In this document: piece after piece, positions 17,795 through 27,049 of the stretch
How positions within the stretch are numbered: the stretch's first letter is position 1
How the letters are laid out: each line of letters starts with the position of its first letter
NCBI GenBank assembly: GCA_016719855.1
Contig: JADJYH010000008.1
Location: 62,001-126,000 of the forward strand
Source: Saprospiraceae bacterium
GTDB taxonomy: Bacteria > Bacteroidota > Bacteroidia > Chitinophagales > Saprospiraceae
Reading direction: 5' to 3'
DNA length: 64,000 nt
Translations under genes and position numbers: made by a program
The notes under the pieces: model-generated
What the model was told of the DNA's origin: nothing
The model's input: only the letters and a program-made list of their open reading frames with translations
Database searches by the model: none

Positions 17795-18568
17795 TTAAAT
17801 ACTGCGGATTTTAATGTTCCTAAACCTCACCTCATGCTCGTGGTCTTGCAGACCGATATGGCCCTGCTTTGTTAGTCCGTACTGCGGATAGCCCTTGAAC
17901 TTCGACTTGGCGAGTTGCTCCTTCCATTTTGCAGAGCCTACCTCGTATTCGAGGCATTTTTGGCCGTTGAGCCAATGCTCCACCTTGCCGTTGTTGTGCT
18001 TGATGAGGGCGGTGTTCCACTCTCCAACGGGCTTCATGGCACAGCCAGCGCCAGCTTCCATGTCGTAGTTGTCGCCGGTGCGGTGCATGTCCATGTTGAA
18101 ATTGGGGTCCATTTTGGCCCAAGTGTCATTGTCAATGAGTTGGAACTCCGGCGCATTGTGCCAGATGGCGCTGTCTTTTTCCTCCATTACGAAGTAAAGG
18201 ATGCCGCTGTTGGCGGAGTCGGTGAGCATGAAGTCAGTGGAGAATTCGAAGTTGCCGAACTTCTCGGTAGTGATGAGGTCTCCGCCGAAATCTTCGGGCT
18301 TCGGATGTGGTGTAGCTGCGATGACCAGTTCGCCGTTCTGCACAGACCAGCCAAGTTTGGGCAGGTCGGTGCGGTTGTAACCACGCCAGCCAGTGAGGCT
18401 TGTGCCATCGAAGAGCAGCCGCCAACTTGCAAGGCTTTCGGCTTCCGACAAACCGTTGGCGGGCGTTACTGCCGGCACGTTCGTATCGGTGGTTTCGGTG
18501 GATGGGTTGTTCTGGCAGGAAGCCAGCACTAATGCGGTAATGAGAAAGGTAAAAAGTTGATTCTTCAT
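17795..18568 (-). CDS. DUF1080 (3-keto-disaccharide hydrolase family) lipoprotein
   Basis: 257 residues. The signal peptide ends in a lipobox (ITALVLASC), so the protein is probably lipid-anchored. The body shows SWRLLFDGTSLTGWRGYNRT at the front, SVQNGELVIAAT, the EKFGNFEFSTDFMLTDSANSG segment, and a C-terminal YGLTKQGHIGLQDHEHEVRF, which together define the DUF1080 concanavalin-like fold. Members cleave 3-keto-glycosides. It heads the likely pathway with the oxidoreductases downstream. The ATG at 18568 gives the signal peptide at the very start. Confidence 0.92.
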   Translation of the reverse strand: MKNQLFTFLITALVLASCQNNPSTETTDTNVPAVTPANGLSEAESLASWRLLFDGTSLTGWRGYNRTDLPKLGWSVQNGELVIAATPHPKPEDFGGDLITTEKFGNFEFSTDFMLTDSANSGILYFVMEEKDSAIWHNAPEFQLIDNDTWAKMDPNFNMDMHRTGDNYDMEAGAGCAMKPVGEWNTALIKHNNGKVEHWLNGQKCLEYEVGSAKWKEQLAKSKFKGYPQYGLTKQGHIGLQDHEHEVRFRNIKIRSI

Positions 18569-18703
18569 GTTGTCCAGTTTTGTTTTATTTTGAAACTGGG
18601 GCAAGATAGAAAAATTCCTTGCGGTGTTCAAAGCGCTAGTTGCGACTTTTTTTAACTCATTGAAAATCAACTTGTTGGAAGGGGGACAAGGAGGCTTGAA
18701 AAG

Positions 18704-18741
18704 TAAAAGGGCTTACAGTAAATTGACACCATAAGCCCTTT
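18704..18741 (-). terminator. Terminator after the phosphoesterase gene
   Basis: On the minus strand, stem aaagggctta / taagcccttt with a 16-base loop is followed by TTTTACTTTTC. It separates the phosphoesterase gene from the downstream DUF1080-led run. Confidence 0.8.
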
Positions 18742-18743
18742 CG

Positions 18744-20408
18744 TTATTTTTTCACGAGGCGATATCGTCGCAGCACCTTCCGGTCGCCCTTCACGATAGC
18801 CAAATACTTGCCGGGGGGCAAATGGCTTATTTTCAATGTCTTGAGGTATTCCTTCGGCGTTTGGTTGGTGAGTTCGATTCGGGTCACTTCTTGCAATTTT
18901 GGGTTGATCACCCGTATAACCACGTTGCAAGATTCTTCTACGTTGTACTTGATTTGCGCCTCACCAGTGGTGGCGTCTGCTACAATGAGCGGACAGGCTT
19001 CCCAGTTGCCGGTTTCTTCCTCAACTACCGCTACTCCAGTTTGATTTACTGAGCCGGGAGACTTTGGGGCAGGTGCTGTTTTTGCACCTGCACTTGGCTC
19101 GCCCTGTGCCCCGCCACGAGATGCCAGCACGTCCTGCTCAAAGGCTGGCAAGGCCATTTGCTTGGAAGTAATGGTGATGACATCGCCAGCGGGCGGACTC
19201 CAGATATGGATACCAATGGGGGCCTTAAAAATGTTCTTCGGGTCAACGCTGCCCACCCGCCCAGCACCGTCCGTCTGAATGGTGCGTATCTCTATTTTTT
19301 CCTTGTCAATGAAAATCCAGTTGAACTGGTTGAAGCTGCCGCTGGCACGGGTCCAGTTCTTGTCGTCGTCGTTGGAGCGGAGCGGAGCGCCCCAACAGCC
19401 TTCGCCGATATAGACCGTACCGTTCTCATCATCACGCACGAAGCCCTCGTCGCTGCCCGGCCCGTTGTATGGTCTAATGGGCCAAGTGCTCTTGACCACG
19501 TGGGCATCGCATTCCACCATCAGGTTCACATCGTATTTGAGGAAAAGCGGTGCCCAGTGCGCCACCTGGTCGTTCTTCTCCGACTTTCGAGCCGTGTGCG
19601 GCCGCATGGGGTGGTGGTATTGCCCGATGCGCCAGTGCGCTTTCGAGCCATGGTTGCGCAGGTCGTTTTCAAGCCAGTCACGTTGCTCGCCGCCGACGGG
19701 GATGAGCGTGTTCAAGGTGTAAATGCGCACAAGGTCGCCTCCCAGTGAGGTAGCGTAAAAACCGCCCGCCGCCTGCATGTCGAAGAGGTCAACCAGTGAG
19801 CGGTTGCTGGCTTCGTGGTTGCCACGGGTCACTATGATGGGCGTCACACGGCCATCTTCGGCGATGCTCAGTTGCCAATCGTCAAACCACTCTTGCCACT
19901 CCTTAGGGAAATCGTTTTCGGTGAAATCGCCGCCAAACATGACGCAGTGCGGGCGCAGCTTGGCCACCATGATGTTGGCGTCCTGCCGGGCGTCTCGGTG
20001 GTTGCGGGAGTCGCCGCCGGATACGATGGAGAGTCTGCGGTCGGGGCTGTTGGGGGCAGTGGTGAAGAAGTAGCGCAGGCTCGTACCCTCGCTGTCCTTG
20101 ACCAAAAAATAATAGGTCATGTTGGGCAACAAGTTCACCAACCGCACGAAGTGGTTGTTCATGTCCTCGGCCATTTGAATACGGTCGGGGCGTTTGCTGA
20201 GGCCGTACTCGTCTGCGTTTTTGCCAAAATCGTTCACGTCGAGCAGCAGCACGGGGTCGGCACCCGACACTTGATTCCAAGCTACCGTGGCCGAGGTGGA
20301 GGCGTTGCCCTGCCAAATGACCCTGAACTTGTCGGTACGCCCGAAGGCACTGCCAGCCAAGAGGGTCAGCAACAGCGTTTGGAATATGATGGCTCGTTTA
20401 TGCAACAT
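18744..20408 (-). CDS. Purple-acid-phosphatase-like metallophosphoesterase, probably T9SS-secreted
   Basis: 554 residues with an N-terminal signal peptide (IIFQTLLLTLLAGSAFG). A fibronectin-like N-terminal domain (about 25-120, NASTSATVAWNQVSG) precedes a metallophosphoesterase domain with metal-ligand motifs SGGDSRNHRD, VMFGGDFTEND, VTRGNHEASN and, later, HWRIGQYHHPMRPH and ECDAHVVKS. The last 80 residues (YNVEESCNVVIRVINPKLQE and KISHLPPGKYLAIVKGDRKV) resemble a type IX secretion C-terminal domain, pointing to surface display. The first metal motif reads GGDSRNHR rather than the textbook GDxG/GDxGxx, so the exact metal chemistry may differ. It has its own terminator. Confidence 0.85.
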   Translation of the reverse strand: MLHKRAIIFQTLLLTLLAGSAFGRTDKFRVIWQGNASTSATVAWNQVSGADPVLLLDVNDFGKNADEYGLSKRPDRIQMAEDMNNHFVRLVNLLPNMTYYFLVKDSEGTSLRYFFTTAPNSPDRRLSIVSGGDSRNHRDARQDANIMVAKLRPHCVMFGGDFTENDFPKEWQEWFDDWQLSIAEDGRVTPIIVTRGNHEASNRSLVDLFDMQAAGGFYATSLGGDLVRIYTLNTLIPVGGEQRDWLENDLRNHGSKAHWRIGQYHHPMRPHTARKSEKNDQVAHWAPLFLKYDVNLMVECDAHVVKSTWPIRPYNGPGSDEGFVRDDENGTVYIGEGCWGAPLRSNDDDKNWTRASGSFNQFNWIFIDKEKIEIRTIQTDGAGRVGSVDPKNIFKAPIGIHIWSPPAGDVITITSKQMALPAFEQDVLASRGGAQGEPSAGAKTAPAPKSPGSVNQTGVAVVEEETGNWEACPLIVADATTGEAQIKYNVEESCNVVIRVINPKLQEVTRIELTNQTPKEYLKTLKISHLPPGKYLAIVKGDRKVLRRYRLVKK

Positions 20409-20570
20409 TCAATTTCTATTTTAGTGCCGGATGGTGGGGTGTTCCTGCTGATTGTTGAGACGGCTTATCAAACGGTTTGCCACATCGCATATTGTTAAAC
20501 TTCTGTTCAAATTATGGCGGCTGCGGCTCGATTGTGGCCTCCAAAAGGTTTTTTCCAATGGGTTTTATTG

Positions 20571-20578
20571 TAACTTCG
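20571..20578 (+). promoter_or_regulatory. -7-like element TAACTTCG upstream of glyA
   Basis: TAnnTTCG variant of the Bacteroidota -7 element, with a T-run about 20 bases upstream. It lies 103 bases before the start codon. Confidence 0.35.
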
Positions 20579-20680
20579 CCCCGCTTTTCACGAAGGTAAA
20601 ACCTTTTTTCAAAACCTGTTTACGGTCAAAAGGTTGTACAAGATTCATTCCCCGCTTTTTTGAAAGCTTGGTTTGGAGGC

Positions 20681-22018
20681 ATGGAAAGCGCTGCAGCCTT
20701 CGTTTTATCCAAAAATTTTGCAAAGATTATCACGAAAGATACCGCCGTATTCAACCTGATTGACCAAGAGCTGGAGCGCCAGCGCCACGGCATCGAGCTC
20801 ATTGCCTCCGAAAACTTCGCCAGCGCAAACGTCATACGTGCGATGGGCTCTTGCCTGACCAACAAATATGCCGAAGGATACCCCGGAAAGCGCTACTACG
20901 GCGGTTGTGAGGTTGTGGATGAGGTGGAGGAACTCGCCATCGAGCGCCTAAAACTGCTCTTCGGGGCGGAGTACGCCAACGTGCAGCCACATGCCGGGGC
21001 ACAGGCCAATGCGGCGGTTTTCTTAGCCGTGCTCTCGCCGGGCGACAAGATTTTGGGATTGAACCTCTCCCATGGCGGCCACCTTTCGCACGGCTCGCCA
21101 GTGAATTTCAGCGGCAAAGTTTACCAGCCCGTTTTCTACGGTGTGGAAGAAGCCACTGGCATGATTGACATGGATCGGGTGGAGGAACTTGCCATTGCGG
21201 AGCGACCAAAACTCATCGTCTGCGGTGCCTCGGCCTACTCCCGTGACTGGGACTACAAGCGCTTCCGGGAAATCGCCGACAAGGTGGGTGCAATGCTGCT
21301 CGCCGACATCGCACACCCCGCTGGCCTCATCGCCGCTGGCCTGCTCAACGACCCGATGGAGCATTGTCATATCGTCACTTCGACTACCCACAAGACGCTG
21401 CGTGGCCCCCGTGGCGGCATCATCATGATGGGCAAAAATATTGACAACCCTTGGGGCCGCAGCCTCAAAAACGGCGCTTTGATAAAAATGGGCACCATCC
21501 TCAACAGCGGCGTATTCCCTGGGATGCAGGGTGGGCCACTGGAGCACGTCATCGCTGCGAAAGCCGTTGCTTTTGGCGAGGCGTTGCAACCAGCCTTCAA
21601 GGTTTACGGCGCTCAGGTGATGAAAAACGCCCAAGCGATGGCTGCCGCTTTCGTTGAAAAAGGGTACAAAATCATCTCCGGCGGCACGGACAACCACTTG
21701 ATGCTCATTGACTTGCGCTCAAAAGGCGTGACGGGCAAGCAGGCTGAGGAAGCGCTCGTGCGGGCGGACATCACCGTGAACAAGAACATGGTGCCTTTCG
21801 ATACCGCTTCGCCAATGGTCACTTCGGGCATTCGCATCGGCACGGCGGCCATGACCACCCGTGGCTTCACCGAGGCCGATTTCCGCCGCACCGTCGAGTG
21901 GATTGATGCGCTGGTGATGGACGTGGAAAACGAGGAACTTATCAATGAGACGAGGAAAGAGGTGAACCGGTTTATGGAAAACTTCCCGCTTTACGAGGCG
22001 GCTGCGGTTGGGGCATAA
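20681..22018 (+). CDS. glyA: Serine hydroxymethyltransferase
   Basis: About 445 residues. PLP enzyme that converts serine and tetrahydrofolate to glycine and methylene-THF. Family landmarks are ELERQRHGIELIASENFAS, the TNKYAEGYPGKRYYGGCEVV segment, LLADIAHPAGLIAAGLL, and VTSTTHKTLRGPRGG with the PLP-binding lysine. It is slightly longer at the N-terminus than E. coli GlyA. The ATG at 20681 has a GGAGG just upstream, although the spacing is tight; the earlier TTG at 20660 is less likely. Two small genes and scpA follow on the same strand. Confidence 0.97.
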   Translation: MESAAAFVLSKNFAKIITKDTAVFNLIDQELERQRHGIELIASENFASANVIRAMGSCLTNKYAEGYPGKRYYGGCEVVDEVEELAIERLKLLFGAEYANVQPHAGAQANAAVFLAVLSPGDKILGLNLSHGGHLSHGSPVNFSGKVYQPVFYGVEEATGMIDMDRVEELAIAERPKLIVCGASAYSRDWDYKRFREIADKVGAMLLADIAHPAGLIAAGLLNDPMEHCHIVTSTTHKTLRGPRGGIIMMGKNIDNPWGRSLKNGALIKMGTILNSGVFPGMQGGPLEHVIAAKAVAFGEALQPAFKVYGAQVMKNAQAMAAAFVEKGYKIISGGTDNHLMLIDLRSKGVTGKQAEEALVRADITVNKNMVPFDTASPMVTSGIRIGTAAMTTRGFTEADFRRTVEWIDALVMDVENEELINETRKEVNRFMENFPLYEAAAVGA

Positions 22019-22083
22019 TGACAACCCCTTTGCAGAAATTCCGATAGAAAACCATTAAATTTGTCAAGAGAAAACCACAAAAC

Positions 22084-22251
22084 ATGACGGACAAACAACG
22101 TGAACAGCGAATAAAGCTGATGAAAGACCAGCTCACGATTGCCGTTTGGTTTGAAAAGGAGTTCAAGGAAAAATTGGGCGAAAGGGGCTACCAAGAATTC
22201 ATTGACAGCAGGCTGGACGAAATCAACCGCTTGAACACCACCAAACCTTAA
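22084..22251 (+). CDS. Small hypothetical protein, 55 residues
   Basis: The frame starts MTDKQREQRIKLMKDQLTI and ends in NTTKP. It is soluble, charged and probably helical. The codon use resembles its neighbours, with purine-rich sequence upstream. It lies 65 bases after glyA and 12 bases before the next small gene, so it is probably part of the same transcript. The function is unknown. The support is position, strand and composition; no homology was recognised. Confidence 0.6.
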   Translation: MTDKQREQRIKLMKDQLTIAVWFEKEFKEKLGERGYQEFIDSRLDEINRLNTTKP

Positions 22252-22263
22252 ATTCATTGTAAC

Positions 22264-22512
22264 ATGGCTTCCAAACATCAAGTTTTTATTGAGAATTACC
22301 TTGCTGAGAGTGACCGCTTCCAGCAACTCACCATGCTGAAGGAGTATATGCTGTCTTTGCCAGTCGAGGATTTACTGGAATTTACGATGGAACCCATCAA
22401 ATCCCTCGGCGAAGAACTGGAAGGGGGTAAACTAACAAAGGCGCAACGCAAGCACTTGACCGAGCAGTTGGAGGAGATGGCGACAATGCTTCGGATGAAG
22501 GCGGTGGCGTAG
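22264..22512 (+). CDS. Small hypothetical protein, 82 residues
   Basis: The frame begins MASKHQVFIENYLAESDRFQ and continues as a mixed-charge, leucine-rich helical protein (LPVEDLLEFTMEPIKSLGEE, then KAQRKHLTEQLEEMATMLRM). It has no membrane segment or signal peptide. Both flanking genes are on the same strand within 40 bases, so co-transcription with the 55-residue gene and scpA is likely. It is not recognised as a named family. Confidence 0.7.
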   Translation: MASKHQVFIENYLAESDRFQQLTMLKEYMLSLPVEDLLEFTMEPIKSLGEELEGGKLTKAQRKHLTEQLEEMATMLRMKAVA

Positions 22513-22550
22513 TCGTGACACCCGCCCCTTGCCAAACCACCAAACTTAAA

Positions 22551-23342
22551 ATGACCAACACCGCCACCTACAATATCCACCTACCCCAGTTCGAAGGGCC
22601 GTTCGACCTGCTCCTGTTCTTCATCGAGCGGGACGAACTGGATATCAACAACATTCCCATCCACACCATCACGGAGGACTTTCTCGAGTACATCCGCCAG
22701 ATGGAGGCGCTGAACGTGGACCTTGCCAGCGAGTTCATCCTCGTGGCTGCCACGCTCTGCCGCATCAAAGCGAAGATGCTCATCCCCCGCAAGCCCGTGG
22801 ACGAGGAGGGCAACGAGATAGACCCACGGGAAGAACTCGTGACCCGACTGCTGGAATACAAGCGCTACAAGAGCGTGCTGGACGAGATGCGCCAACTCGA
22901 AGAAACCCGTGCGCTGCGGGAACACCGTGGCAACGTGAGCCGGGAACTCCAACAAATCGCCACGAAGGCACTGGTGGATGTAGAGTTGGAGAGCCTCACC
23001 CTGTTCAAGCTACTGAAAACCTTTGAAAAGCTGGTGAACCGCATGGAACTGGACGACAAAAAGCACGTCGTGCATACCATCGTCAAGTTCGACTACACCA
23101 TCGCAGCGCAGCAGGACTATATTTTTTCCAAACTCAAGAAGGGCAAAAAGGCGGATTTCCGCTCCCTGTTTGCGAAGTTGGAAAACCGCATCCAAGCCAT
23201 CGTGACTTTCCTCGGCCTGCTCGAACTGCTCAACATGCAATTGGTGACGATTACACAGGGACTGGGCATGAACAACTTTTGGGTCAGTTTGCCAGAGGAG
23301 GTAATTGAGTCGGGAATTGCAGCTGCATCGAGCGAAAACTGA
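22551..23342 (+). CDS. scpA: Segregation and condensation protein A
   Basis: About 263 residues, normal length. ScpA is the kleisin that bridges SMC heads, with ScpB, in chromosome organisation. The N-terminal YNIHLPQFEGPFDLLLFFIE is the family hallmark, followed by LDINNIPIHTITEDFLEYIR and LASEFILVAATLCRIKAKML (N-terminal helices that contact SMC). The C-terminal winged helix includes FLGLLELLNMQLVTITQ. The ATG at 22551 (MTNTATYN) is preferred over the upstream in-frame GTG. No scpB or smc is nearby. Confidence 0.95.
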   Translation: MTNTATYNIHLPQFEGPFDLLLFFIERDELDINNIPIHTITEDFLEYIRQMEALNVDLASEFILVAATLCRIKAKMLIPRKPVDEEGNEIDPREELVTRLLEYKRYKSVLDEMRQLEETRALREHRGNVSRELQQIATKALVDVELESLTLFKLLKTFEKLVNRMELDDKKHVVHTIVKFDYTIAAQQDYIFSKLKKGKKADFRSLFAKLENRIQAIVTFLGLLELLNMQLVTITQGLGMNNFWVSLPEEVIESGIAAASSEN

Positions 23343-23490
23343 GGATATTTTCTCCACACAGAAGGTCATCTCAAAACCAAAACTCCACCCGGTTCGAACA
23401 CCGTGCATATTGGATGAAATCCAGCATGGCTATCAAATTCGGCTAAAAAAATTTGACGGTATTAAAAAAGCGAATGCGATTTGTCCTTCC

Positions 23491-24222
23491 TCAATTTGAA
23501 TCAACCACATCCCCAGACCCAGAAATGTTCGAGTTGATTACTGGGTAGCCTTTGTAGTACACGTTCCCGCTGCCGCTGATTCGCACATCCAACACTTCGA
23601 GCACCTGCACCGAGGCATCGCCGCTGCCGCTGATGGCGATGTCAGCCTTCTCCACCGGCATGTTGAACGCCTTGAGGTCGCCGCTGCCGCTGATGTCAAA
23701 GTCCAGACGCTCGGCCTCGCCTTCCAGTTCCACCTCGCCGCTGCCGCTGATTTTGCCGTCCATTTCCTCAGCATACAGCCCCAAGCATATACCACCGCTG
23801 CCGCTTACCCGCAGCACGATGTCCTGCACGGTGAAGAAGTTGTCGCCCCGAATCTCGCCCGACCCCGACACGCCGAGGTATTCGATGGTGGGCATCGTAA
23901 TGTAGATTTCAAGGTCGTAGTCCTTCATACAGTCATCGAACTCGATGTCCCAGGTGTCGTCCCGCACGTCCAGTTCCAGTTCCTCGATAACGTTCTCTTC
24001 GCCAACGGCTACCACCTCGAACACGTCGCCCTGCGTGATGAAAACTTTTGCTTCGCAACTGAGCTTTACGCCTGTAAAATCAGGCATGTCGAGCACCCGC
24101 TCCACTTCTGGGCCTTCGCCCTGTTGACAGTTGCCGAACCAGCCGTCGTCGTCGGGAACACAGGAGGGTGATGAAAATGCGATGCCCAACAGGAGCATCC
24201 AATAAAAAATTGATTTTTTCAT
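23491..24222 (-). CDS. GIN-domain (DUF2807) lipoprotein with SGSG repeats
   Basis: 243 residues. The signal peptide MKKSIFYWMLLLGIAFSSPSC ends in a Cys typical of a lipoprotein. The body is the putative auto-transporter adhesin head GIN domain, built from about seven strands each carrying SGSG (for example VSGSGEIRG, KISGSGEVE, AISGSGDAS, RISGSGNVY, NISGSGDVV), giving a right-handed beta-helix-like repeat. The DNA shows the matching gccgctgccgctgat repeat. Such proteins are common at the Bacteroidota cell surface; function is unproven. It lies downstream of the broken TonB receptor on the same strand. Confidence 0.88.
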   Translation of the reverse strand: MKKSIFYWMLLLGIAFSSPSCVPDDDGWFGNCQQGEGPEVERVLDMPDFTGVKLSCEAKVFITQGDVFEVVAVGEENVIEELELDVRDDTWDIEFDDCMKDYDLEIYITMPTIEYLGVSGSGEIRGDNFFTVQDIVLRVSGSGGICLGLYAEEMDGKISGSGEVELEGEAERLDFDISGSGDLKAFNMPVEKADIAISGSGDASVQVLEVLDVRISGSGNVYYKGYPVINSNISGSGDVVDSN

Positions 24223-24348
24223 GGCTTAAGATTTTGATTGAAACCGAATGATTGTTTGAATGCCCATTGAGTTTGGCGTTGGAGGGGGAAACCCAAAGGG
24301 ATATCTAAGCCCAAATTTCAAATGCGATTACCTAAGTCGGTTTGGGGG

Positions 24349-24380
24349 CCTCCAAATCCTCGCATCCTCAAATCCTCAAA
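24349..24380. repeat. Tandem aatcctc(a) stutter
   Basis: Three to four copies of aaatcctc/gcatcctc just downstream of the TonB receptor stop. There is no reverse-complement arm nearby. Confidence 0.5.
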
Positions 24381-24389
24381 TTATCCCCC

Positions 24390-26785
24390 TCAAAACTCCA
24401 CCCGGTAATTGAACACCGGGAAGAACCCCGTCTGGGTGTACGTCTCGATTTGCTTCGTCTCATCATCGTAGTATTGGCTGTACGTGTTCAGCCGCCCGTC
24501 ACGTTTTGGATGTCGAGCAAGATGGTGTGCGTCAGCCGCTGTTTGTTGATTTTGTAGCTCAGGCCTACATCGAATCGCCAGTAGTCGCCTGCCTTGGTGC
24601 TGAAAGGCTGGTCCTCCCGCAGCACCTGTTCGCCCTTTTCAATGGAAGCAGCCAAATCAATCGGGGTGTAGCGGTTACCCCCTGCCAGCAACGCCTTGCC
24701 GTTGATACCGAGGATGTTCTTCTTGTTTTTTCCAACCTTGAATTCCTTGCCGCCGAGGGCGTGCAGCGTGTAGCGCCCATCGAAGCGGGTCGAATACTCC
24801 TTGCCGTTCACGGGCGTGTAAAGCGAGCGGTAGGCCGACCCCGTGAGCATGAAGTAGTAGCTTTTGGGTAAAAAACTTCTCCAGCGTCAGGTCCACGCCG
24901 TAGTTGCGGCCCTTGCCCTCGTTGCCGGTTTGCTCCGCAAAAATGAAGTCCCACATACTGGCGTAGTTGAGGAACGAATTGGTGCTGCCGGGCAGCGTCT
25001 CCACTGGCACGTCGAAGAGGTATTGGTAGTACACCTCTGCCTTCAACCTCATGCTTTCGCCGAGGCGCTGGTCGTAGCCTATCACGGCATGCATGGCCTT
25101 GGTCAGTTCGAGGTCGAGGTTGCCGTGGCGGTCAGTACCGTCGAGCAGTTTGCCGTCCAGCACATACGCCGCCAAGTGCTCCCGCTTGCTGTGCAGGCCC
25201 ACCGCTGCGCTCAACGACTGGCGGTTGTTCAACTTCCAATCCAGTGCCACCCGTGGCTCGATGGCCATTTTTTGGTTGAGCAAAAACAGGGAGTAGTGAA
25301 GCCCCGTGTTCAGCGTCCAGCGGTCGTCGAAGCGGTGCTTCCATTGGCCGAAGGCCTGCACAAAACCGCCCTCGCCGTGGTTGTCGAAGAGCCGAATGAG
25401 GCCATCGCCCTTGTCTTCGTCAAAATTGTCGTCGTCGTCATACTTGAAGGTGAACTTCGTGAAACTGTACACTGCTCCCGCCCGAAGGGTGTTGCGGGCA
25501 TCGAACTTGCGGTTGTAGGTCGAGCTGAGGCGATAGGTGTAGTTGAGGATGTCGTTTTTAGCGTCCAAGTGCTTTTCGTAGCCTTTCTCCGGGTCAAGCC
25601 AGTACTCATTACCTTGCTCCGTCTCCCGTGTTGCCACGGCCACGGTGCGCAGGTAGCTCTTGTCCGAGAGCAGGATGCGGTGCGAGAGGCCGACGGTGGC
25701 CGCCGAAGCGGTTTCCTTGAAGCCCCATTCACCGAACTCGCCCGTCCAGGTGATACTGTCTTTTTCGGTGAAAACTGGACGCTGTTTTGCCCCGCCAAGC
25801 CGAAGATGGCGAACGTTCCGGCCTTCTGGGTCGGCATGTTCATTTTGAAAGAGACGTCACTGTACTTGGGCGTCACGTCCCCGGCGATATTGATACCTGC
25901 CGCAGCGAGCAGCCCCAGCGTTGCGTAGCGGTAGTTAATCAGGTACGAGCCTTGGCCACCCTTTCGGAACGGGCCTTCCGCAGCTCCCTCCAGCCCCAGC
26001 GCCCCGAACATGATGGCGTATTCCCGCTTCTCGTTGTTGCCGTTGCGCAGGTTCAGGTCGAAGACGCCGGAGAGCGCATTGCCAAATTCCGAAGGGAAGG
26101 CCCCCGTGTAAAAATCGGAGTTGGACAGCGTGCTGCTGCTCAACATGCTGATGCCCCCGCCGCTGCCGCCCATCGAACCGAAGTGGTTCGGGTTGGGGAT
26201 TTCCACGCCCTCCAAACGCCAGAGTATGCCGCTCGGCGAGTTGCCCCTCACCACGATTTCGTTGCTCAGGTCGTCGGAGGAACCAACGGCCACGCCAGCG
26301 TAGTTGGTCGCCATGCGGGCTGGGTCGTAGAAGCTCCCGGCGTAGCGGCTCGTCTCCTCCACGCTGAACGAGCGGGCGCTCACCGTGGCCATTTCGTTCA
26401 GCGCTTCGGCTTTGTCGTGCTTCGCAATGACCGTGGCCACTTCGAGCTGCACGGCGCTTTCCACCAGTTCAAGGTTCAGCACGAGTTCCTTCCCTGCGGT
26501 CACGAGCAGGTTGGGAACGGTCATCGGCTCGTACCCGAGGTAGCTCACTTGTATCGTGTGCCGCCCCACGGGGATTTTTCCGATTTTGAAATGGCCATCG
26601 GAGTCGGTGACATCACCCACCACTGGGTCAATGCTGAGGACAGCCACTTCGGCACCAATCAACGTAATGTTCGATTCTTTGTCAGTCACGGTGCCCCGGA
26701 TGGTTTGTGTGGGTTCCTGTGAAAAGACGCAAATGGCGTTCAGCAGGAAACCGAGCAGGAGCAAGGTTTCAATGATTGATTTCAT
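24390..26785 (-). pseudogene. TonB-dependent receptor with CarboxypepD-like domain, three frame breaks
   Basis: The intact reading would encode about 800 residues. The signal peptide (MKSIIETLLLLGFLLNAICVF) and a CarboxypepD regulatory-like domain (TIRGTVTDKESNITLIGAEV) come first, then a plug with RGNSPSGILWRLEGVEIPNP and a long barrel ending in GFFPVFNYRVEF. The frame breaks at three sites: 25771-25774 (an A4 run, one base short), about 24860-24865, and about 24494-24499. Protein sequence on both sides of each break is well conserved against the paralogue at 56689-59064, so this is one gene. The breaks may be sequence errors or real inactivation. No SusD partner is adjacent. Confidence 0.88.
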
Positions 26786-26817
26786 GATAACAGTTGGGTG
26801 TTTTGATTGCGGATTTG

Positions 26818-26848
26818 TGAATTAGGACTTCTCCGAAATCCTAATTCA
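26818..26848. repeat. Short inverted repeat upstream of the TonB receptor
   Basis: Perfect arms tgaattagga (26818-26827) and tcctaattca (26839-26848). It sits between two co-directional genes. Confidence 0.55.
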
Positions 26849-27049
26849 TGGGAAATCCATTATTTCTTCATTAAAGAAGGTTGGTTAAGTTTTATCGAAC
26901 AATGGATCGAACAATTTGGATGAATTACAGCACAAAGTTGGAGGAAAGCCAATGCCTGCGCCATCGCACGTTCATGTTGAAATGCGGGCTGTAGGTTCTT
27001 GCCAATCACATAAAATGGGGAAAAGAAGCGGTTTCCGAATTCCAGAATT

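Noticed and set aside
23385..23402. GGTTCGAAC-like tRNA T-loop motif
   Set aside because: No matching acceptor, D or anticodon stems around it.
24864..25928. 354-residue frame antisense to the first TonB receptor
   Set aside because: It mirrors the conserved coding strand, has no domain features, and arises from the high-GC codon pattern.
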